From: UBA1724 sp051884615
GTDB lineage: Bacteria; Verrucomicrobiota; Lentisphaeria; Oligosphaerales; Oligosphaeraceae
Assembly (NCBI GenBank): GCA_051884615.1
Contig: JBJEVT010000038.1
Span: forward strand, 33,383-97,382
Direction of reading: 5' to 3'
Length of the DNA stretch: 64,000 nt
How positions within the stretch are numbered: the first letter of the stretch is position 1; each line of letters begins with the position of its first letter. The translations under genes and the position numbers were made by a program. The notes under the pieces were generated by a model. It was not told the origin of the DNA and ran no database searches. It saw only the letters and a program-made list of their open reading frames with translations. This document shows positions 57,816 to 64,000 of the stretch, piece after piece.

Positions 57816-59477
57816 ATGATGACTGACATGCCTGAAATCGTCCCTCAAAACGTCCTGGATGACCTTCTCCATCTCGTCAATCCCGTTCCTGTCTCCGTGG
57901 TGAGGGAATTGACCCGTGCCGGCTACGAGGCCTACATCGTGGGCGGCGCCGTCCGCGACCTGCTCCTGGGCAAGGCCCCCAAGGATTACGACATCTCCAC
58001 CAGCGCCACCCCCGAGGAGGTGCGAAAGGTCTTCGGGCGCCGGCGCTGTCATGTGATCGGCCGCCGTTTTCGCCTGGCCCATGTCTTCGCCGGCGGGGAG
58101 ATCTACGAGGTGTCCACCTTCCGTCGCAAGCCCAACGAGAAGGAGCGCCAGGGCAAGCGCCACGAGAAAGGCCCCATCATCTGGAACGACAACTGTTTCG
58201 GCACCCTGGAGGAGGACGCCCTGCGCCGGGATTTCACGGCCAACGCCCTCTATCTGGATGTCTCCGGCACCCGGGGGATCATCGACTTCTCCGGCGGCTA
58301 CAAGGATCTCCGGGATGGCGTGGTGCGCTGCATCGGGGATCCCCATCAGCGCATGGAGGAGGATCCCGTGCGGATGCTGCGTGCCATGAAGCTGGTGGGC
58401 CAGTGCGGCTTCCGGCTGGAGAAGGAGCTGGAGACGGTCATCCGGCAGAAGGGGGAGATGATCCGCCTGGCCTCCTCCGCCCGCCTCTTCGAGGAACTCC
58501 TGAAAATCCTGGCCAATCCCGCCGCCGGACAGACGCTGCAGACCATGCACGACATGGGCTTCCTGAAGTTTTTCTGGCCCACGGTGGACGAGTCCTGGGA
58601 GGAGCAGGAGGGGGAGATGCTCCGCCATCTCATGAAGCTGCGGGGAGACGCCATGCGCCGGGGCCGCTACTCCAATTCCCGGGGGCTGGCTCTCTCCACC
58701 GTGGCCCTGCCTTTCCTGATGAGCGCCCTGAATCCGGAGAACCCCACCGAATTCTGGGAAGGCTCCGCTGCCTCGGAGCCCGTGGCCCATCGGGCGCTGG
58801 TCCTCCTCTTCGAGGACATCACCGTTCCCCGCCTCCTCTCCCATCGGATTCTCCAGATCGTGGGCCTGGTGCCCCGCCTCATGGCGCCCTCCGTCCCCCT
58901 GCCCTATCTCAATCATTGCGAGTATCGCTATGGCCGCGCCCTGGTGTCTCTCCTGGTGCAGCTCTTCGGGTGGAATCAGGAGATTCTGACCCGCCTTCCC
59001 GAGCTCTCCCCCCGCTATGGCCTTCCCGAGGAGGAGGACATGGAGCAGGAGGAGGAAATGGAGGAAGGGCAGGGCGCCCGGGAGACGCCCGCCCCGGAGG
59101 GCGAGGTCTCCCCCCGCCGCTCCCCCGCCTCCACCCAGGGGCTTCCCCCGGAACTGGTGCCCCTGCGCCAGGGCGCCAGCCGCCCCGTGGCTCCCGAGGA
59201 AAAGAGCCAGGACGCGGGAAAAAGACATGTCCGGAAGAGACACGCCCGGAAAGGACGCTCCCCCCAGGCCCCGGAAAACTCCCCCGCTCTCCACGAGGAC
59301 GAGACCGAGGCGGGACGGGACGAGTCCCCCGTGGTGCAAGACCCGCCCAGGCCTCCCGCCGCCACCTTCTTCAACGCGGCGGTGAAGCTGCCCGCGGAGA
59401 CAGGCCGGAAGGGGAAGAAGGCCGTGGATTTCTCCCCCACGGACTCCATCACCTTCGGACAGGCCCCCCAGGAGTGA
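57816..59477 (+). CDS. pcnB: poly(A) polymerase / CCA-type nucleotidyltransferase
   Basis: 553 residues. Residues 43-61 carry IVGGAVRDLLLGKAPKDYDIS with two catalytic Asp (57, 59); VIGRRFRLAHV matches the bacterial poly(A)-polymerase signature rather than the CCA signature; RDFTANALY and MLRAMKLVGQCGFRLE follow. A helical C-terminal domain ends near residue 405. The last ~150 residues are charged low complexity (EEEDMEQEEEMEEGQGA, KRHVRKRHARKGRS), longer than in E. coli PcnB. 260 nt precede it with nothing clear. Two ATG codons after GAGG. Confidence 0.92.
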   Translation: MMTDMPEIVPQNVLDDLLHLVNPVPVSVVRELTRAGYEAYIVGGAVRDLLLGKAPKDYDISTSATPEEVRKVFGRRRCHVIGRRFRLAHVFAGGEIYEVSTFRRKPNEKERQGKRHEKGPIIWNDNCFGTLEEDALRRDFTANALYLDVSGTRGIIDFSGGYKDLRDGVVRCIGDPHQRMEEDPVRMLRAMKLVGQCGFRLEKELETVIRQKGEMIRLASSARLFEELLKILANPAAGQTLQTMHDMGFLKFFWPTVDESWEEQEGEMLRHLMKLRGDAMRRGRYSNSRGLALSTVALPFLMSALNPENPTEFWEGSAASEPVAHRALVLLFEDITVPRLLSHRILQIVGLVPRLMAPSVPLPYLNHCEYRYGRALVSLLVQLFGWNQEILTRLPELSPRYGLPEEEDMEQEEEMEEGQGARETPAPEGEVSPRRSPASTQGLPPELVPLRQGASRPVAPEEKSQDAGKRHVRKRHARKGRSPQAPENSPALHEDETEAGRDESPVVQDPPRPPAATFFNAAVKLPAETGRKGKKAVDFSPTDSITFGQAPQE

Positions 59478-59478
59478 T

Positions 59479-60597
59479 ATGCGAAAATCCATTTCCATCA
59501 TCCTATCCCTGCTCCTGTTCTCCGTTCCTCTTGCCTGGTTCCTGTGGAGCACGCGCCCCAATCGACCGGTGGCGGCCCCCGCTCCCCAGGAGACGCCCGC
59601 CGCCGCGCCCTCCCAGGAGCCGACGGCTCCCGTCCCGTCCTCCGCAGGCGTCCCCGCCGCCAAGCCGTCCGTGCCTCCCGCCGTGAAGCCGCCCGTGGCT
59701 CCGGTGGCGACGCCCCCCGCCGCGGCGTCCTCCGGGATGCCTGGACGCTATCGCCCGGATTTCTTCCCGGTGGCGGAGAAGCCCATGAAGGATTCCCTGC
59801 GCCAGGAGATGAAGGAAGTGCGCTCCGGCGTGGTGCTGGATTTGGACACCCGCACCATCCTGTGGCAGAAGGACGCCGCCCGGAGCTATCCCATGGCCTC
59901 CCTGACCAAGCTGATGACCTCCATCCTCCTCATGGAATATCTGGAGCAGACGCCCGGCGTCACCCTGCAGACCCCCGTGACGGTGACGGCGGAGGATCGG
60001 AAATACTTCCGGGAGAAGAAAATCAATGGAGTCTTCCTGGACACCGGGGAGAGCTACCGGCTGGAGGAATACCTCATGTGCATGCTGGTGTCCAGCGCCA
60101 ACGACTGCGCCTATGTCGTGGGACGCTATCTGGCAGGCGGCGCCCCGGAGCGGTTCCCGGAGATGATGAACCGGAGGGCGGCGGACCTGGGACTCCAGGG
60201 AATGCACTTCTACAATCCCAACGGCCTCCCCTTGATCCAGGGAGGACAGCGCCTGGAAAACACCGGCAGCGCCCTGGAAGTCGCCTATCTGGCACTCCGC
60301 GCCATCCAATATCCCGCCATCCGGAAGTGGGCGTCCACCGTCAGCGGGAGGATCCGTGCCGATAAGAAAAATCCCTTCGATGTCAACTCCACCAACAAGC
60401 TCCTCCGGGGAAAGGTGCCCGGCGTCAACGGCCTGAAGACCGGCTTCACCGACGGCGCGGGATACTGCATCGTGGTCACCTGCGAACGGGAGGGGCGCAA
60501 GCGCATGGTGGTGGTGATGGGGGTGCAGGGAAGCGACCGCGGCCGCCGTCGGGATGAACTGGCCACAAAACTGCTGGAATGGTCCTATCAGCCATGA
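59479..60597 (+). CDS. D-alanyl-D-alanine carboxypeptidase (PBP5/6 type)
   Basis: 372 residues. Removes the terminal D-Ala from peptidoglycan peptides. N-terminal membrane anchor or signal (SIILSLLLFSVPLAWFLW, 6-23), Ala/Pro linker to ~95, then the penicillin-binding fold: S141-L-T-K144, SAN (206-208) and KTG in NGLKTGFTDGAGYC. The PBP5 C-terminal domain is absent or very short. It starts 1 nt after the pcnB stop and its own stop overlaps the GT2 ATG. Confidence 0.93.
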   Translation: MRKSISIILSLLLFSVPLAWFLWSTRPNRPVAAPAPQETPAAAPSQEPTAPVPSSAGVPAAKPSVPPAVKPPVAPVATPPAAASSGMPGRYRPDFFPVAEKPMKDSLRQEMKEVRSGVVLDLDTRTILWQKDAARSYPMASLTKLMTSILLMEYLEQTPGVTLQTPVTVTAEDRKYFREKKINGVFLDTGESYRLEEYLMCMLVSSANDCAYVVGRYLAGGAPERFPEMMNRRAADLGLQGMHFYNPNGLPLIQGGQRLENTGSALEVAYLALRAIQYPAIRKWASTVSGRIRADKKNPFDVNSTNKLLRGKVPGVNGLKTGFTDGAGYCIVVTCEREGRKRMVVVMGVQGSDRGRRRDELATKLLEWSYQP

Positions 60598-61319
60598 AAC
60601 TCTCCGTCATCATCCCCGTCTACAACGAAGTGGCCACCGTGGCCACGGTGATCCAGCAGGTGCGGCAGTGTGGCGTGCCCAATCTGGAAATCGTGGTGGT
60701 GGACGATTGCTCCCGGGATGGCACCGGCCCGCTGCTGGACGCCATGCTCCCCGCCCCGGATCTGGTGGTGGCGCATCACCCGAAAAACCAGGGAAAGGGC
60801 GCCGCCATCCGCACCGCCCAGGCCATGGTGACCGGGGACGTGGTCATCATCCAGGATGCGGACCTGGAATACTCCCCCCGGGAATTCCCCAGGATGCTCC
60901 GCTTCATCGAGGAGGGCAGGGCGGACGCCGTCTTCGGCTCCCGGTATTCCTCCCCCACCCATCTGGTGGACTCCTTCTGGCACCGCAAGGGAAACCAGTG
61001 GCTGACCTCCTTCTCCAATCTGTGCGCCAATCTCTATCTCACGGATATGGAGACCTGCTACAAGATGATCCGCGCCGACCTCTTCCGGACTTTCACCCTG
61101 GAATGCAATCGCTTCGGATTCGAGCCGGAAGTCACGGCGAAACTGGCCCAGGCCCAGGCCAGAATCTTCGAAATCCCCATCGACTACGTCCCCCGCCCCT
61201 ATGACCAGGGGAAGAAAATCGGCTGGAGGGACGGCGTGGCCGCCCTTTGGTATATCCTGAAATACAACTTCTTCTGCCGCAGCCGGAAGAGTACACGCCA
61301 GGAGACACGCTCATGTTAA
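60594..61319 (+). CDS. family 2 glycosyltransferase (dolichyl-P-mannose synthase-like)
   Basis: 241 residues. KLSVIIPVYNEVATVATV, VVDDCSRDGT, HHPKNQGKGAAIRTAQAM and IIQDADLEYSP (DAD-type metal site) are GT2/DPM1-like. EVTAKLAQAQARIFEIPIDYVPRPYDQGKKI is the usual C-terminal block. No membrane helix, so probably peripheral. The ATG overlaps the carboxypeptidase stop. Sugar and acceptor lipid unknown. Confidence 0.92.
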   Translation: MKLSVIIPVYNEVATVATVIQQVRQCGVPNLEIVVVDDCSRDGTGPLLDAMLPAPDLVVAHHPKNQGKGAAIRTAQAMVTGDVVIIQDADLEYSPREFPRMLRFIEEGRADAVFGSRYSSPTHLVDSFWHRKGNQWLTSFSNLCANLYLTDMETCYKMIRADLFRTFTLECNRFGFEPEVTAKLAQAQARIFEIPIDYVPRPYDQGKKIGWRDGVAALWYILKYNFFCRSRKSTRQETRSC

Positions 61320-61606
61320 AGGTCGTTTGCCTCTTCCTGATTGTGATCGACGTCTTGCTTTTCTTCGTGCTCCTCACGCCCAATCGCAAGCTGGCCCAGC
61401 TGAAGGAGGATCTCCGGGTGCTCCAGGTCCAGGTGGACGGGCTGGAACGGCAGATCCAGGAGAAGGACCTCATCATCGAAAAGCTCCGCGCCCGGGATCC
61501 CGCCGTGGTGGAGAGCGTGGCGCGGGACAAGTTCGGCATGGCCAAGCAGGGCGAGACGATCTATGCGGTGCCCCGCACGGAAACGGAGGCCCCCAGGGAG
61601 AAATAG
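61313..61606 (+). CDS. FtsB/DivIC-like septum protein
   Basis: 97 residues. One membrane helix (VVCLFLIVIDVLLFFVLL, 4-21), then a coiled coil (QLKEDLRVLQVQVDGLERQI) and the FtsB/DivIC-type end VESVARDKFGMAKQGETIYAVP. FtsB with FtsL and FtsQ joins the divisome. It overlaps the GT2 stop by 7 nt; AGGAGA lies before the ATG. Assigned by architecture and the DKFGMAKQGE motif. Confidence 0.85.
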   Translation: MLKVVCLFLIVIDVLLFFVLLTPNRKLAQLKEDLRVLQVQVDGLERQIQEKDLIIEKLRARDPAVVESVARDKFGMAKQGETIYAVPRTETEAPREK

Positions 61607-61637
61607 CCCCGGACGCCCTCCGGCTCGTTTGGATCAC

Positions 61638-62216
61638 ATGGAGACTCGTTCCCTTCATACTCCCTTGCGGGAGGAGGATGTCCGCTCCCTGGAACTGGGG
61701 CAGCCCGTCCTCCTCTCCGGCACCATCTACACCGCCCGGGACGCCGCCCACAAATACCTGGCTGGAGGCGAGGGGCCCGCGCCCCTGCCGCCCGGCATCC
61801 GGCTCCAGGGAGGAGTCCTCTACCATTGCGGCCCGGTCATGGTGCCCGCCCCCGACGGGGGATGGACGGTGACCGCCGCCGGCCCCACCACCTCCGCACG
61901 GGAGGAACCCTACCAGGCGGAGGTGCTGAAGCGCTACGGCGTGCGCGCCCTCATCGGCAAGGGGGGCATGGGGGCGAAGACCCGGGAGGTCCTGGCACGG
62001 CACGGCGCGGTGTACCTTTCCGCGGTGGGCGGCGCCGCCCAAGTGCTGGCCGCCTCCGTGGTCCGGGTGGTCTCCGTCTCCTTTCTGGAGGAGTTCGGCT
62101 CCCCCGAGGCCATCTGGGAACTGGAGGTGAAGGACTTCCCCGCCATCGTCACCATGGACGCCCGGGGCAATAGCCTCCACGAGGAGATCCTGGCTCTCTC
62201 CCGCCCCTCCCTCTGA
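61638..62216 (+). CDS. fumarate hydratase class I-type beta subunit
   Basis: 192 residues. LELGQPVLLSGTIYTARDAAHKYL, GPVMVPAPDGGWTVTAAGPTTSAREEPYQ, GVRALIGKGGMG and VYLSAVGGAAQVLA match the C-terminal (beta) region of Fe-S fumarases and tartrate dehydratases. The catalytic partner that holds the 4Fe-4S cluster is a separate alpha subunit, not in this window. An open frame reaches 25 codons upstream inside ftsB; METRSLHTPL was chosen. Confidence 0.9.
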   Translation: METRSLHTPLREEDVRSLELGQPVLLSGTIYTARDAAHKYLAGGEGPAPLPPGIRLQGGVLYHCGPVMVPAPDGGWTVTAAGPTTSAREEPYQAEVLKRYGVRALIGKGGMGAKTREVLARHGAVYLSAVGGAAQVLAASVVRVVSVSFLEEFGSPEAIWELEVKDFPAIVTMDARGNSLHEEILALSRPSL

Positions 62217-62295
62217 CGCCCCCCCGCGGCATATCCCTTTTTTCTTCTACAATCATTCACACCCATTCCCAACCCATCCCCAAGCCTCCAAGATC

Positions 62296-63750
62296 ATGTC
62301 TTCCCTAGAACCTGTCGTTTTTGCTCTTTATCTCCTCTTCATGCTGGGGATTGGCGTCTATTTCTTCGTCCGTGACCGCAACGGAGGAGAAAAGACCTAC
62401 TTCCTGGGCGACCGCAAGATGGGCGCCTGGGTCTCCGCTCTCTCCGCCGGCGCCTCCGACATGAGCGCCTGGGTTCTCATGGGACTGCCCACCGCCGTCT
62501 ACTGCAAGGGCATGGGACAGGTCTGGATCGCCCTGGGACTGGCCCTGGGCTACGCCCTCAGCTGGATCTTCCAGGCCCCGCGCCTCCGGAAATTCTCCGT
62601 GACCTTCGGGGATTCCATCACCATCCCCCAGTTCCTCTCCAACCGCTTCCTTGCCCGCTCCCACGTCCTCCAGATCATCTGCGCCATGGTCTTCCTGGTG
62701 GCCTACACCATCTACGCCGCCTCCAGCGTGAAGGCCTGCGGAACCCTCTTCAACCACATCACCGGCATGGAGGAATCCAATGCGCGGTATCTGGCCGCCG
62801 CCGTCATCGTGGGCTACACCTTCCTGGGCGGCTTCTCGGCCGTCTGCTGGACCGACTTCTTCCAGGGACTCCTGGTGCTGGGCGCCATGTTCCTGGCTCC
62901 TCTCTGCGCCTGGGTCGCCCTGGAGCCCGTCACCCAGTCCACCGCCCTCTCCCCCCTCTGGCAGGACGCCTTCCAGTGGCAGACCGTGGTCTCCGGCCTG
63001 GCATGGGGTCTGGGCTACTTCGGCATGCCCCACATCATCATCCGCTTCATGTCCATCAAATCCCAGAAGGAACTCCGGAAATCCTCCGTCATCGGCATTA
63101 GCTGGACCGTTCTCATCGTCCTCTTCGCCGCCCTCATCGGCATCATCGGCCGCTATGTGATTCCCTACGACACCACCGTGGCGGGGAAGGAGCTGGTCTT
63201 CATCGAAATGGTCCGCAAGATCTTCCCCGCCCTCATCTCCGGCGTCCTCCTCTCTGCCGTCCTGGCCGCCTCCATGAGCACCGCCGACAGCCAGCTCCTG
63301 GCCGCCTCCTCCGCCTTCTCCTGCGATGTCTACAAGCCCCTCATCCGGCAGGGCAAGGCCAACGACGCCGAACTCCTCTGGGTGGGACGCTTCCTGGTCC
63401 TGGTGATCGCCCTCCTGGCGCTGATCATCGCCATGGATCCCCGTGCCGGCTCCATCATGGGACTGGTGGAGAATGCCTGGGGCGTCTTCGGCGCCGCCTT
63501 TGGCCCCGCCATCATGCTGGCCCTCTTCTGGAGACGCTTCAATCTGCCCGGCGCCATCGCCGGCATCCTGGTGGGCGCCATTGTGGACGTCCTCTGGATC
63601 ATCTTCCTCAAGAGCGCCACGGGCGTCTATGAACTGCTCCCCGGCTTCGTGGCCGGCCTCGTCGCCGCCGTCGTGGTGGCCGCCTGCACCAAGAAGCCCT
63701 CGGAGGAGGTGATGGCCCTCTACCAGACCGCCCAGGCCAAGGACGAATAA
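62296..63750 (+). CDS. sodium/proline symporter (PutP type)
   Basis: 484 residues, SSS family with ~13 membrane segments. SAGASDMSAWVLMGLPTAVY, SVTFGDSITIPQFLSNRF, VAYTIYAASSVKACGTLF, FLGGFSAVCWTDFFQGLLV, YFGMPHIIIRFMSIKS and AASMSTADSQLLAASSAF are typical of PutP. Na+-coupled uptake of proline or a similar amino acid. No proline catabolism gene is adjacent. Followed by hairpins and a terminator at 63848-63866. Confidence 0.92.
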   Translation: MSSLEPVVFALYLLFMLGIGVYFFVRDRNGGEKTYFLGDRKMGAWVSALSAGASDMSAWVLMGLPTAVYCKGMGQVWIALGLALGYALSWIFQAPRLRKFSVTFGDSITIPQFLSNRFLARSHVLQIICAMVFLVAYTIYAASSVKACGTLFNHITGMEESNARYLAAAVIVGYTFLGGFSAVCWTDFFQGLLVLGAMFLAPLCAWVALEPVTQSTALSPLWQDAFQWQTVVSGLAWGLGYFGMPHIIIRFMSIKSQKELRKSSVIGISWTVLIVLFAALIGIIGRYVIPYDTTVAGKELVFIEMVRKIFPALISGVLLSAVLAASMSTADSQLLAASSAFSCDVYKPLIRQGKANDAELLWVGRFLVLVIALLALIIAMDPRAGSIMGLVENAWGVFGAAFGPAIMLALFWRRFNLPGAIAGILVGAIVDVLWIIFLKSATGVYELLPGFVAGLVAAVVVAACTKKPSEEVMALYQTAQAKDE

Positions 63751-63767
63751 CCACGGCACTCGCAGAG

Positions 63768-63787
63768 CGCCCGGCACACGCCGGGCG
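63768..63787. repeat. GC hairpin after putP-like gene
   Basis: CGCCCGGC (63768-63775), ACAC, GCCGGGCG (63780-63787): 8-bp perfect stem. Nearest of three consecutive stem-loops beyond the symporter stop. Confidence 0.5.
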
Positions 63788-63794
63788 ACACAAG

Positions 63795-63831
63795 CAGGGG
63801 TCGGTTCATGCGACGCATGTCCCGGCCCCTG
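63795..63831. repeat. palindrome with CATGCGACGCATG core, copy 1
   Basis: CAGGGG (63795-63800) ... CCCCTG (63826-63831) enclose GG/CC and the core CATGCG-A-CGCATG (63807-63819). The same core occurs inverted at 63969-63981. Confidence 0.5.
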
Positions 63832-63847
63832 TGCGTTTCCGGGAGAT

Positions 63848-63866
63848 CCCCCCGGGGGGCTTTTTT
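63848..63866 (+). terminator. rho-independent terminator after putP-like gene
   Basis: CCCCCC (63848-63853) GGGGGG (63854-63859), C, TTTTTT (63861-63866). The innermost bases form the loop. Flanking GGGAGA (63841-63846) and TCTCCC can pair as an outer stem. Confidence 0.75.
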
Positions 63867-63960
63867 CTCCCCAGGGGAATCAAAGGGCTAGATGCCCTAG
63901 AGGGGCAGGAAGTTGTATTCCAAGACAGGGGGGCGAGGGGCGTTCCCGTTCTGGCTGCCC

Positions 63961-63989
63961 GGCAGGGCCATGCGTCGCATGGGCCTGCC
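63961..63989. repeat. palindrome with CATGCGACGCATG core, copy 2 (inverted)
   Basis: GGCAGG (63961-63966) ... CCTGCC (63984-63989) around CATGCG-T-CGCATG (63969-63981); the minus strand reads the same core as copy 1. A minus frame runs through it to a stop at 63897 and the window edge, too short to call a gene. Confidence 0.5.
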
Positions 63990-64000
63990 TCTCCGCTTCC

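Noticed and set aside
63897..64000. Short minus-strand frame at the right edge ending ...VLEYNFLPL
   Set aside because: Only 34 codons visible, contains the CATGCGACGCATG palindrome also found in plainly noncoding DNA, and no family can be recognised; could still be a real C-terminus.

Overview
The window looks like chromosomal DNA of a GC-rich, Gram-negative PVC-group bacterium, most likely Lentisphaerota (Victivallales/Oligosphaerales-like). This is inference from gene content: a pseudopilin with an H-X9-DG signature beside a divergent PocR-AraC regulator, a DUF4838 protein, large sodium:solute symporters, a DUF362 lipoprotein, and an lpxD/skp pair that implies a lipid A outer membrane. No rRNA, tRNA, CRISPR array, transposase or phage gene was seen.

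Layout. 1-4.4 kb: secreted DUF4838 protein (cut by the window edge), pseudopilin, AraC/PocR regulator, a small DUF1667-like protein and a LOG-family protein. 4.7-10.2 kb: adenine deaminase plus NCS2 purine permease, an HD-hydrolase/CoaD fusion and an OppF-type ATPase. 10.2-14.5 kb (minus): Pif1-like helicase, then thiM-thiE-thiD under a TPP riboswitch. 14.6-28.4 kb (minus): housekeeping genes nadC, a WecA/MraY-type transferase, cmk, rseP-like protease, dus, transketolase, prfB with its programmed frameshift, an acyl-CoA ligase, rpsT, trmO and a nucleotidyltransferase/GHMP-kinase fusion. 28.7-34.5 kb (plus): a tight MerR-led redox cluster with a CMD-cupin protein, DUF362 lipoprotein, DUF318-type permease, flavodoxin/hydrolase fusion and flavin reductase, closed by a terminator. 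34.7-42.2 kb: nadB, a zinc-ribbon membrane protein, a 1437-residue GH13-GH133 glycogen debranching enzyme and a HAD phosphatase. 42.3-46.9 kb: a minus-strand block with an O-antigen-ligase-like protein and three unrecognised envelope proteins, flanked by structured noncoding DNA. 46.9-64 kb (plus): skp-lpxD, a large Na+ symporter, aminotransferase, ferredoxin, BaiN-like flavoprotein, the rpsP-KH-trmD-rplS-rnhB ribosomal cluster (without rimM), pcnB, a D,D-carboxypeptidase, GT2, a FtsB-like protein, fumarase beta subunit and a PutP-type symporter.

Most notable observations: three or four gene fusions (HD-CoaD, nucleotidyltransferase-GHMP kinase, flavodoxin-hydrolase, GH13-GH133); a ~34-bp imperfect-dyad element repeated in four intergenic spacers; a candidate ~200-nt structured RNA near 42.4-42.57 kb; a probable frameshift at the end of the DUF318 permease; and several palindromic repeat families. 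All calls are from reading the sequence; none was checked against a database.
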